From Clostridiales bacterium (GTDB lineage: Bacteria > Bacillota > Clostridia > Oscillospirales > Butyricicoccaceae), in contig DYCA01000021.1 in NCBI GenBank assembly GCA_019418305.1, forward strand, positions 3,487 through 24,571: a DNA stretch of 21,085 nt, in the 5' to 3' direction. The position numbers were made by a program, and so were the translations under genes. The notes below the pieces were generated by a model. The model worked only from the letters and a program-made list of their open reading frames with translations. It did no database searches and was not told the origin of the DNA. Shown here in pieces: positions 1 through 6,517 of the stretch. Numbering within the stretch: the stretch's first letter is position 1; each line of letters begins with the position of its first letter.

Positions 1-1
1 G

Positions 2-286
2 GTGCCGGCGGCGCAGTATTTTCCGGTGGCGGCACAGGCGCCCGAGGAAAGGGTGCTGCTGCAAGGTGTTATCGATTGTCTGATTGACACGCCGGAGGGC
101 TTTGTCATTCTGGATTTCAAAACCGACCGAGTGACCGAAGACGGTATTTCTGCTCGTGCGGCGCAGTACCGCGCACAGATGCAGGCCTATATGCTGGCAG
201 TGCGCGAAATTTTTGCGCGGCCGGTTTGCCGGTGTGTCCTGTACTTCTTTCATAATGGCCTGAGTTGGGCGATGGAGGACAGTTAA
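2..286 (+). CDS. addA: AddA, C-terminal nuclease end (partial)
   Basis: This is the last 94 codons of an open frame that continues beyond the left edge, so no start is visible. The segment reads as the PD-(D/E)xK nuclease core found at the C terminus of AddA, the helicase/nuclease subunit of the Firmicutes AddAB recombination complex that processes double-strand breaks. Visible motifs are QGVID (Asp25 of the fragment), the DFKTD metal site (Asp38, Lys40), and a following QMQAY matching the conserved Q-x-x-x-Y of RecB-type nucleases. AddA uses this domain to cut one strand behind the helicase. Other RecB-family nucleases share the core, but the spacing to the C terminus suits AddA best. The helicase part and any addB partner lie outside the window. 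Confidence 0.78.
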   Translation: MPAAQYFPVAAQAPEERVLLQGVIDCLIDTPEGFVILDFKTDRVTEDGISARAAQYRAQMQAYMLAVREIFARPVCRCVLYFFHNGLSWAMEDS

Positions 287-313
287 GATTGTGTTAAAAT
301 CTTTGGCGTTCGG

Positions 314-342
314 TTGACAGTGCGTAGGGAAAATGCTAACCT
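314..342 (+). promoter_or_regulatory. possible promoter of a small transcript
   Basis: A consensus -35 TTGACA (314-319) is followed after 17 bases by TAACCT (337-342), which is preceded by a TG at 334-335 as in extended -10 elements. It lies 28 bases past the addA stop and points at a gene-free stretch that ends in the strong hairpin at 429-471. The -10 is only a partial match. Confidence 0.35.
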
Positions 343-346
343 GATA

Positions 347-471
347 GCGGAAAAAAGCAAGGGATACCGGCGACGGCCGGACGATTCCGCAAGCATGATT
401 TCGCCCATAACATTCATTCCTCATTTCCAAAAGAAAGAACCGTGGTTTGACAACTGCGGTTCTTTCTTTTT
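347..471 (+). ncRNA. candidate structured small RNA or leader (unidentified)
   Basis: No open frame with a ribosome site is visible between addA (286) and guaB (608). The part after the possible promoter can fold: GCGGAA (347-352) is complementary to TTCCGC around 387-392, and between them CCGGC and GCCGG form a five-pair hairpin around a GACG loop. A perfect 14-pair terminator hairpin follows at 429-471. Together this would make a transcript of about 120 bases. I do not recognise a riboswitch or known RNA family. It may simply be the 3' untranslated region of addA. Because the terminator precedes the guaB promoter, the element is unlikely to act on guaB in cis. Confidence 0.25.
429..471 (+). 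terminator. intrinsic terminator upstream of guaB
   Basis: A perfect 14-pair stem is formed by 429-442 (AAAAGAAAGAACCG) and 457-470, with a 14-base loop. The T-rich 3' arm provides the U-tract. It ends either the addA transcript or the possible small RNA before it and insulates guaB. Confidence 0.85.
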
Positions 472-526
472 GCGGTTTGCATAACGGGCAGTTGGTAAAT
501 AAACGCAAAATCTGTCACATGCCCGC

Positions 527-555
527 TTTACTTTGTTCGGCAAAAAGGATATAAT
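527..555 (+). promoter_or_regulatory. guaB promoter
   Basis: A perfect -10 TATAAT (550-555) lies 17 bases after a -35-like TTTACT (527-532). Transcription would begin near 562, giving a leader of about 46 bases before the guaB start. No purine riboswitch core is visible in that leader. Confidence 0.7.
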
Positions 556-607
556 AAAAAGCAACATTAAATCCGGAAAAACAGGAATGAAGAAAAGGAG
601 AAACAAT

Positions 608-2113
608 ATGGCATATTATTTCAGTGAACCTTCGCATACGTTCAACGAATATTTGCTTGTGCCGGGGTATTCCTCCGCAGAGTGCATCCCGGCGAATGTC
701 AGCCTGCGCACTCCGATTGTCAAGTATCGCAAGGGCGAGCAATCCGCGCTGTATGCCAATATTCCGATGGTTTCCGCCATCATGCAGGCGGTTTCGGACG
801 ACCGCATGGCAATTGCATTGGCACAGGAGGGCGGCATCTCCTTTATTTATGGTTCGCAGACCATTGAAAGCGAAGCGGCGATGGTGGCCCGCGTCAAGAG
901 CTACAAGGCGGGCTTTATCGTATCCGATTCCAATCTGCGCCCCGAGCAAACGCTCGCAGACGTTTTGGATCTGAAGGCAAAGACAGGTCACTCGACCATG
1001 GCGGTCACGGACGACGGCACGGCAAACGGCCGTCTGCTCGGTATTGTCACCAGCCGTGACTATCGTGTTTCCCGTATGGAGCGCGATGTGCCGGTGTCTG
1101 ATTTTATGACGCCGTTTGATAAGCTGGTCACCGCGCCGGCGGACACCACCCTTAAGGTAGCAAACGACATCATCTGGGATCACAAGCTCAACTCGCTGCC
1201 GCTGGTGGACGAGGAGCAGCATCTGGTTTATATGGTGTTCCGCAAGGACTATGACAGCCACAAGGCCAACTCGCTGGAACTGCTTGACGAGCATAAGCGT
1301 TATGTGGTCGGCGCAGGCATCAATACCCGCGATTATGCCGAGCGTGTTCCGGCACTGGTGGAGGCCGGTGCAGACGTGCTGTGTATCGACTCTTCCGAAG
1401 GTTTTTCCGAGTGGCAGAGCCGCACGCTCGCGTGGGTTCGTGAAAACTACGGCGACAGCGTGAAGGTCGGCGCGGGCAACGTGGTTGACCGTGAGGGCTT
1501 CCGTTTCCTCGCGGACGCGGGTGCGGACTTTGTCAAGGTCGGTATCGGCGGCGGCTCCATCTGTATCACCCGCGAGCAGAAGGGCATCGGCCGCGGTCAG
1601 GCGACGGCGCTGATTGAAGTGGCCGCAGCGCGTGACGAATATTATCTGGAAACCGGTGTCTATGTGCCGATTTGCTCGGACGGCGGTATTGTGCATGACT
1701 ATCACTGCACGTTGGCGCTTGCAATGGGCGCAGATTTCCTCATGCTCGGCCGCTATTTCTCGCGCTTTGATGAATCCCCGACCAATAAGGTCAATATCAA
1801 TGGCAGCTATATGAAGGAATACTGGGGCGAAGGCTCGTCCCGTGCGCGCAACTGGCAGCGCTATGATATGGGCGGTGATAAAAAGCTGTCCTTCGAGGAA
1901 GGCGTCGATTCCTATGTGCCGTATGCCGGCTCGCTCAAGGATAACCTTGGTCTGACGCTGAGCAAGGTTCGTTCGACCATGTGCAACTGCGGTTCGCTCT
2001 CTATTCCGGAGTTCCAGAAGAAGGCCAAAATTACGCTGGTATCTGCTACCTCGATTGTTGAGGGCGGCGCACACGACGTGCTGCTTAAGGAGACTTCCAC
2101 AACCAGCAAGTAA
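608..2113 (+). CDS. guaB: IMP dehydrogenase
   Basis: It encodes inosine-5'-monophosphate dehydrogenase, which oxidises IMP to XMP with NAD+ in the cytoplasmic guanine nucleotide pathway. The start at 608 is chosen because AAGGAG (595-600) sits correctly before it; the frame is open upstream, and an ATG at 587 lacks this spacing. The protein is 501 residues. A TIM barrel is interrupted by two CBS-like segments (about residues 95-220). The catalytic loop [13 protein letters not shown] carries Cys319, and the flap carries the Arg418-Tyr419 dyad. DSSEG and CSDGGI phosphate/NAD motifs are also seen. Length and residue numbers coincide with the Tritrichomonas foetus enzyme (Cys319, Arg418, Tyr419), marking the 500-residue subfamily rather than the B. 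subtilis/E. coli type. It stands alone behind its own promoter. Confidence 0.95.
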   Translation: MAYYFSEPSHTFNEYLLVPGYSSAECIPANVSLRTPIVKYRKGEQSALYANIPMVSAIMQAVSDDRMAIALAQEGGISFIYGSQTIESEAAMVARVKSYKAGFIVSDSNLRPEQTLADVLDLKAKTGHSTMAVTDDGTANGRLLGIVTSRDYRVSRMERDVPVSDFMTPFDKLVTAPADTTLKVANDIIWDHKLNSLPLVDEEQHLVYMVFRKDYDSHKANSLELLDEHKRYVVGAGINTRDYAERVPALVEAGADVLCIDSSEGFSEWQSRTLAWVRENYGDSVKVGAGNVVDREGFRFLADAGADFVKVGIGGGSICITREQKGIGRGQATALIEVAAARDEYYLETGVYVPICSDGGIVHDYHCTLALAMGADFLMLGRYFSRFDESPTNKVNINGSYMKEYWGEGSSRARNWQRYDMGGDKKLSFEEGVDSYVPYAGSLKDNLGLTLSKVRSTMCNCGSLSIPEFQKKAKITLVSATSIVEGGAHDVLLKETSTTSK

Positions 2114-2133
2114 GCAAAGCTGCGTCTGAAAAG

Positions 2134-2162
2134 ATTGCCCCGCAGACTAACTGCGGGGCAAT
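2134..2162 (+). terminator. hairpin after guaB, probable terminator
   Basis: A 12-pair perfect stem (2134-2145 with 2151-2162, core TTGCCCCGCAG) closes a five-base loop ACTAA. The 3' flank ATTCTTGTC is only moderately T-rich, so termination may be partial and allow read-through into the CLC gene, for which I see no clear separate promoter. Confidence 0.6.
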
Positions 2163-2185
2163 TCTTGTCGGAAAGGGGAATGTAT

Positions 2186-3481
2186 ATGGAGAGTGAAGTC
2201 CACGAGATGGTCGGCGCAGCGCTCCGCATGCTGCATGGGCTGGGTTATCGCGTGCGACGCAGCGGCGGCGTATTTTTGCGCTGGTGTGTATTCGCAGTGG
2301 TCATTGGTCTGGTAGTCGGCGCGGTGGGCGCGGCGTTCCATCTGGCGCTTGAGTGGGCAGGAGAAATGCGCGCGGCGTATTTCTGGCTGCTGTACCTGTT
2401 GCCGTTTGCGGGCGTGTTCATTGCGTTCTGGTACAAGCAGGCAGACATGCCGCTCGAGCGCGGTACGAATTTCATTTTGACCTCAGTGCGGGAAAATCAT
2501 CCGGTGCGGCTGCGGCTGGCGCCGAGCATTTTTGTCACTTCGATTTTGACGCATCTGTGCGGCGGTTCGGCCGGCCGTGAAGGCGCGGCGATTCAGCTGG
2601 GCGGTGCGATTTCCGGCAATATAGGACATTGGATGCGGCTGGACGATAAAGACAGCCGCACGATTACCATGTGCGGCATGGCGGCGGGCTTCGCTGCGCT
2701 GTTCGGCACGCCGCTGGCAGCGAGTGTTTTCGCCATGGAGGTCATCAGCGTGGGCGTGATGTATTATGCGGCGTTGTTCCCGTGCGTGCTGGCATCGGTG
2801 ATTGCGCATTACGTGGCGCTTGCACTTGGCGGCGGGACGACTGCGTTTACGCTTTCCGGTGTGCCGCAGGAGGTCGAGCCTCTGCTGCTGGTTAAGCTGG
2901 TGCTGTTCGGCGTGGTCTGTGCGGTGCTGAGCGCTGTTGTATGCATCGTGTTCCATCGTATCGGACACCTTTTCAAAAAGTACATACCCAATCAATATTT
3001 GTGCATTGCCGTGGGCGGTCTGGTGGTTGTGCTGGTATCCTTGTTGCTCGGCACGAGGGATTACAACGGCGCGGGCATGGAGGTTATCGAGCGTGCGGTC
3101 GCGGGCGAGGCGGGGTATGCGGCGTTTTTCATCAAGCTGGTGCTGACTGCGGTCACCATCGGCGTGGGCTATAAGGGCGGTGAAATTGTACCGGTGCTGT
3201 TCATCGGAGCGACGTTCGGCGCGGCTTACGGCGGCTTTTTCGGGCTTGCGCCTTCGTTTGCGGCGGGGCTTGGCATGACAGCGGTGTTCTGTGGCGTGAC
3301 TAACTCGCCCTTAACCTCGATTTTGCTGGCGTTTGAACTGTTCGGCGGCCAGAGTCTTGCATTGTTTGCGCTGGTGATTTCGATTTCCTATATGCTCAGC
3401 GGCTATTACGGCCTGTACAGCGAGCAAAAGATTCTGTATTCCAAAATGCGGCCGCAGTTTATCGACCGCAAGACCAAATAA
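2186..3481 (+). CDS. CLC-family anion transporter, fluoride-exporter type
   Basis: This is an inner-membrane CLC protein of 431 residues with about ten hydrophobic segments. The ATG at 2186 is preferred because AAGGGG (2173-2178) is seven bases away, whereas the in-frame ATG at 2180 is too close. The helix F motif GGSAGREGAAIQ holds the gating glutamate Glu132. The selectivity motif is not GSGIP but LERGTNFIL, and the helix N motif is KGGEIVPVLFIG with Glu333 instead of GIFAP. These replacements are those of the CLC-F clade, F-/H+ antiporters that expel fluoride, as opposed to chloride channels. There is no C-terminal CBS pair. Fluoride specificity is inferred from motifs; no fluoride riboswitch is seen upstream. 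The HAD gene follows after 23 bases and is probably co-transcribed. Confidence 0.85.
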   Translation: MESEVHEMVGAALRMLHGLGYRVRRSGGVFLRWCVFAVVIGLVVGAVGAAFHLALEWAGEMRAAYFWLLYLLPFAGVFIAFWYKQADMPLERGTNFILTSVRENHPVRLRLAPSIFVTSILTHLCGGSAGREGAAIQLGGAISGNIGHWMRLDDKDSRTITMCGMAAGFAALFGTPLAASVFAMEVISVGVMYYAALFPCVLASVIAHYVALALGGGTTAFTLSGVPQEVEPLLLVKLVLFGVVCAVLSAVVCIVFHRIGHLFKKYIPNQYLCIAVGGLVVVLVSLLLGTRDYNGAGMEVIERAVAGEAGYAAFFIKLVLTAVTIGVGYKGGEIVPVLFIGATFGAAYGGFFGLAPSFAAGLGMTAVFCGVTNSPLTSILLAFELFGGQSLALFALVISISYMLSGYYGLYSEQKILYSKMRPQFIDRKTK

Positions 3482-3504
3482 CATTGTTTCCGGGAGGAAA
3501 AAAC

Positions 3505-4161
3505 ATGCACGAATTTAAGGGTGCAATATTTGATATGGACGGTACGCTGCTCGATTCCATGCCGGTGTGGAAACGGTTGACGCAAGGGTATCTGGCGGAG
3601 TTCGGGCTGACGATTACAGACGAGGAGTATGCGGCGTGCGAAGGCTTTTCTCAGCCGCAGGTCGCACAGTATTTTGCCGACCGCTATCCGGAGCTGCCCG
3701 GCGGCGCGGCGGGACTCATGGAGGGCATGGACCGGCTGATTACCACGCGTTACGAGACGATTGCCAAGCCGAAGGATGGCGTAATCGAATTTCTCGACGG
3801 ACTGCGCCGTCGCGGAATAAAAATGGCGATTGCGACGCTTACAGCGCGGCGTCACGCGGAAAAGGCGCTGCGTGACCGAAATATGATGGAATATTTTTCG
3901 TTTATGCTGACCATTGAGGATGTGGGGATTTCCAAGTATCAACCGGATATTTATTTGAAAAGCGCGGAAAAAATGGGGCTTGCGCCTGCCGACTGTATCG
4001 TGTTTGAGGATGCGCCCTATGCATGCGCCACGGCCAAGCGAGCAGGATTCCGGGTCTGCGGTATGGTGGAGCCTGCCTATGCGTCGGGTGAAAACGAACT
4101 GCGTTCGGTCAGTGATTTTGTAGTGGAACAGTCATATGGCGAATTACGCGGAAAACTGTAA
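3505..4161 (+). CDS. HAD-superfamily phosphatase / beta-phosphoglucomutase-like
   Basis: It is a cytoplasmic hydrolase of 218 residues with the full HAD motif set: DMDGT with nucleophile Asp10 and general acid Asp12, Thr111/Thr113 in motif II, Lys144 in motif III (ISKYQPDIY), and FEDA with Glu168-Asp169 in motif IV. A helical cap domain lies at about residues 17-85, as in subfamily IA (beta-phosphoglucomutase, phosphoglycolate phosphatase). The residue after Asp12 and the missing R-G-V cap signature do not prove a mutase, so a sugar-phosphate or nucleotide phosphatase is equally possible. GGGAGG at 3492-3497 sets the ATG at 3505. It lies close behind the CLC gene, probably in the same transcript. 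Confidence 0.85.
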   Translation: MHEFKGAIFDMDGTLLDSMPVWKRLTQGYLAEFGLTITDEEYAACEGFSQPQVAQYFADRYPELPGGAAGLMEGMDRLITTRYETIAKPKDGVIEFLDGLRRRGIKMAIATLTARRHAEKALRDRNMMEYFSFMLTIEDVGISKYQPDIYLKSAEKMGLAPADCIVFEDAPYACATAKRAGFRVCGMVEPAYASGENELRSVSDFVVEQSYGELRGKL

Positions 4162-4169
4162 CAAAGGGC

Positions 4170-4198
4170 TTGCAATCTTGTTTTTAATCCCGTACACT
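4170..4198 (+). promoter_or_regulatory. possible promoter for the MATE-luxS pair
   Basis: TTGCAA (4170-4175) and TACACT (4193-4198) are spaced 17 bases apart, each a four-of-six match to consensus. The site lies just after the HAD stop. The hairpin at 4221-4249 would then be part of the leader. Confidence 0.4.
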
Positions 4199-4220
4199 AT
4201 ATAGCGAGAGTAAAAAACGC

Positions 4221-4256
4221 GGCTGCGCCGGACATGTTCCGGTGCGGCTTCATTTT
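4221..4256 (+). terminator. hairpin before the MATE gene, terminator or attenuator
   Basis: GGCTGCGCCGGA (4221-4232) pairs with 4238-4249 through 12 pairs including three G-U, with loop CATGT. An A-run precedes it and TTCATTTT follows. It could end the HAD transcript. If the promoter at 4170-4198 is real, it lies in the MATE leader and may act as an attenuator. Confidence 0.5.
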
Positions 4257-4274
4257 GGTTAGGGGGAATGAATT

Positions 4275-5663
4275 TTGGAAGAACAAAATAAGATGGGTAC
4301 GGCGCGCATGGGACCGCTGATTTTCTCCATGGCATTGCCGGCGATGATCTCCATGATCATCAATGCGCTGTATAACATCGTGGACAGCATCTTCGTTGCG
4401 CAGTACTCACAGAGTGCGCTGGCTGCGGTTTCGCTGGTCTTTCCGCTGCAAACGCTGGTTGTGGCAATCGGTGTAGGCACGGGCGTGGGCGTCAACTCGC
4501 TGATTGCGCGTCGTCTGGGTGAAAAGCGCCGTCTGCATGCAAATTCGGCGGCAGAGCACGGCATCGCATTGTCCGTGATTGGCGGCATCGTGTTTTTGGT
4601 ATTGGGCTTTGGCTTGTCAGGTGTGTTCGTGCGCGCGTTCGGCGCGGCAGAGGATGTCACTGTTCAGGCGATTCAGTATTCGCATATTGCGGTTGGTCTG
4701 AGTATCTTCGTTATGATTTCGATGATGTGCGAAAAGCTGCAGCAGTCGACCGGCAACATGATCATCCCGATGTGTCAGGGGCTGACAGGTGCAATCATCA
4801 ATATCATTCTGGACCCGCTGATGATTTTCGGCATCGGCCCGTTCCCGGAGATGGGTGTGCGCGGTGCGGCACTAGCAACTGTTATCGGACAGATTTTCGG
4901 TATGCTAATCGGACTGTGGGGCGTATTTGTCCATCAGAAGATCCTGCAGGTGAATATGCGGGAATTTAAGTGGCGCATCCAGACGGTCAAGGATATTTAC
5001 CGTGTCGGCTTGCCAGGCATTGTTATGCAGAGCGTGGTGTCCGTGATGACGGCGGGCATGAATGCAATTTTGATTGGTTTTTCGCAGACGGCAGTCAATG
5101 TGCTGGCGGTCTATTTCAAATTGCAGACCTTTGTGTTTATGCCTGTATTTGGTCTGAACCAAGGTGCGCTGCCGGTTATGGGCTACAACTACGGCGCGCG
5201 CAACAAAAAACGCCTGTTTGGTGCGTATAAAATTACACTTACCGCAGCGGTGGTCATTATGATACTCGGCCTTATTCTGTTCCAGATTTTTGCGGAGCAG
5301 ATGCTGATGATGTTTGTCGATCGCACGGATGCAGCCGCGGTGCAGGAAATGATTGCAGTCGGCGTTCCGGCGCTTAAAATTATCAGCCTGTCCTTCCTTG
5401 GCGCAGCTTTCGGTATCATCAATTCCACGCTGTTCCAGGCGACAGCTCGCGGTATGAACAGCCTGATCGTATCGGTTTGCCGTCAGCTCGTTATCATTCT
5501 GCCGGCAGCATGGCTGCTCGGTCGGTGGAAGGGGTTGGATGCCATTTGGTATTCGTTCCCGATTGCGGAACTGGCTGCATTTTTCATTTCGTATGTGCTG
5601 TTGTGGCGTGAGTACACCACAGAATTACGGTATATTGGTGCTGAAAAGGAGAAAAACGTATGA
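4275..5663 (+). CDS. MATE-family multidrug/sodium exporter
   Basis: It encodes an integral-membrane efflux protein of 462 residues with about 12 hydrophobic segments, the usual MATE length. The N-terminal signature FSMALPAMISMIINALYNIV followed by DSIFVAQ is characteristic of the DinF/NorM-like MatE fold, and the second MatE repeat begins near residue 240 (RVGLPGIVMQSVV). Such proteins expel cationic drugs or metabolites using Na+ or H+ gradients. The chosen start is TTG at 4275, eight bases after AGGGGG (4261-4266); an ATG at 4293 is the alternative and would remove six residues. The stop overlaps the luxS start in ATGA, so the two are translationally coupled. The substrate cannot be read from sequence. 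Confidence 0.92.
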   Translation: MEEQNKMGTARMGPLIFSMALPAMISMIINALYNIVDSIFVAQYSQSALAAVSLVFPLQTLVVAIGVGTGVGVNSLIARRLGEKRRLHANSAAEHGIALSVIGGIVFLVLGFGLSGVFVRAFGAAEDVTVQAIQYSHIAVGLSIFVMISMMCEKLQQSTGNMIIPMCQGLTGAIINIILDPLMIFGIGPFPEMGVRGAALATVIGQIFGMLIGLWGVFVHQKILQVNMREFKWRIQTVKDIYRVGLPGIVMQSVVSVMTAGMNAILIGFSQTAVNVLAVYFKLQTFVFMPVFGLNQGALPVMGYNYGARNKKRLFGAYKITLTAAVVIMILGLILFQIFAEQMLMMFVDRTDAAAVQEMIAVGVPALKIISLSFLGAAFGIINSTLFQATARGMNSLIVSVCRQLVIILPAAWLLGRWKGLDAIWYSFPIAELAAFFISYVLLWREYTTELRYIGAEKEKNV

Positions 5664-6118
5664 AACGCATTGCAAGCTTTGAAGTTAATCATGATAAGCT
5701 CAAACCGGGTATGTATACCTCCCGCATTGATGGAGATGTGACAACCTATGATATTCGTATGGTGTATCCGAACGCGGGCACCTATATCCAGCCGGCGGCC
5801 GGACACACGTTCGAGCATCTGTTTGCTACCTACGCGCGCAACTCGCGCTTTGCCGATCATATCATCTATTGCGGTCCGATGGGCTGCCAGACCGGATTTT
5901 ATTTTCTGGTGCGCGATTTGGCTCCGGCGGACGCGATTGACCTTGTGCGCGAGACGATGGACTTCATTGCGTCCTATGAGGGGGAGATTCCGGGCGCAAG
6001 CCGTATCGAATGCGGCAACTATCTGCTGCACGATTTGGCAGGTGCCAAGGCGCTGGCAGCGTCCATGATTCCGGTGCTGAAAGACTGGACAGAAGAAAAT
6101 TTAGTATATGAAAAATAA
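5660..6118 (+). CDS. luxS: S-ribosylhomocysteine lyase (AI-2 synthase)
   Basis: LuxS cleaves S-ribosylhomocysteine to homocysteine and DPD, the precursor of autoinducer 2, in the activated-methyl cycle. The 152-residue protein has normal family length. It shows the metal ligands His49 and His53 in HTFEHL, the third ligand Cys118 in ECGNYLLHDL, and the catalytic Cys76 in GPMGCQTGFY; Glu52 is the conserved glutamate. The N-terminal SFEVNHDKLKPGMYTSR is typical of the family. AAGGAG precedes the ATG, which lies inside the end of the MATE gene. No pfs or methyltransferase gene is adjacent. No terminator is visible between luxS and the rpmE promoter. Confidence 0.96.
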   Translation: MKRIASFEVNHDKLKPGMYTSRIDGDVTTYDIRMVYPNAGTYIQPAAGHTFEHLFATYARNSRFADHIIYCGPMGCQTGFYFLVRDLAPADAIDLVRETMDFIASYEGEIPGASRIECGNYLLHDLAGAKALAASMIPVLKDWTEENLVYEK

Positions 6119-6121
6119 TGC

Positions 6122-6150
6122 TTGCATTTTGCCGTATAATATGGTATCAT
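6122..6150 (+). promoter_or_regulatory. rpmE promoter
   Basis: TTGCAT (6122-6127) and TATCAT (6145-6150) are separated by 17 bases, both close to sigma-A consensus. An extra TATAAT occurs at 6135-6140 but has no suitable -35. The leader to the rpmE ATG would be about 50 bases. Confidence 0.7.
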
Positions 6151-6206
6151 ATCCTTACGACTGCAAGAGAAATTTTGTGATTTCCCGTGGAAAGAGGTGA
6201 AACAAC

Positions 6207-6410
6207 ATGAAACAGGGCATCCATCCCGAGTACAAGCAGACCACGATCCGCTGTGCCTGCGGCAATGTCATTGAGACCGGCTCCACTAAGGAGAATATCG
6301 TCGTTGACGTTTGCTCCAAGTGCCACCCCTTCTTCACGGGCAAGCAGAAGCTGGTAGACACCGGCGGACGTGTTGATCGCTTCAAGAAGCGTTTCAATCT
6401 GGACAAGTAA
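6207..6410 (+). CDS. rpmE: 50S ribosomal protein L31, zinc-binding form
   Basis: L31 is a small protein that bridges the large and small ribosomal subunits. The 67 residues include the N-terminal MKQGIHPEY typical of bacterial L31 and the four zinc ligands Cys16, Cys18, Cys36 and Cys39, arranged as CxC and CxxC. This makes it the zinc-containing (C+) paralogue rather than the zinc-free form used under zinc limitation. GAGGTG before the ATG is a clear ribosome site. The gene has its own promoter and terminator and is monocistronic. Confidence 0.97.
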   Translation: MKQGIHPEYKQTTIRCACGNVIETGSTKENIVVDVCSKCHPFFTGKQKLVDTGGRVDRFKKRFNLDK

Positions 6411-6414
6411 GAGG

Positions 6415-6462
6415 AAGCCATCGAAACGGTTGCTGACGAAGCGCGTTTCGGTGGCTTTTCTG
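6415..6462 (+). terminator. rpmE terminator
   Basis: AAGCCATCGAAACG (6415-6428) pairs with 6444-6457 over 14 positions, with one G-U pair, and is followed by TTTTCTGTTTTC. It starts five bases after the rpmE stop. Confidence 0.88.
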
Positions 6463-6494
6463 TTTTCAAACCCGCCTGCACACATGCGGGCATG

Positions 6495-6507
6495 CCCCTG
6501 AGAGGGG
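6495..6507 (+). promoter_or_regulatory. small hairpin covering the hflX ribosome site
   Basis: CCCCT (6495-6499) can pair with AGGGG (6503-6507) around a GAG loop. The 3' arm is part of the GGGGAGG Shine-Dalgarno (6504-6510) of hflX, so folding would hide it. Confidence 0.35.
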
Positions 6508-6517
6508 AGGAATGAAC

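Noticed and set aside
320..350. TPP-riboswitch-like words GCGTAGGGA and ACCTGAT.
   Set aside because: They occur in the wrong order and the CTGAGA part and closing stem are missing; the downstream genes are not thiamine genes.
366..392. Two ACGR-like words suggesting a guanidine-II (mini-ykkC) riboswitch.
   Set aside because: The first hairpin folds with GACG as its loop rather than ACGR, the second has no proper stem, and no guanidine transporter follows.
515..2074. A 519-codon minus-strand open frame opposite guaB.
   Set aside because: It mirrors the guaB frame with low-complexity Arg/His-rich composition and no recognisable domain; codon bias of guaB explains it.
2135..2185. An upstream TTG start for the CLC gene adding 17 residues.
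   Set aside because: It lies inside the guaB terminator stem and has no ribosome site; ATG 2186 has one at good spacing.
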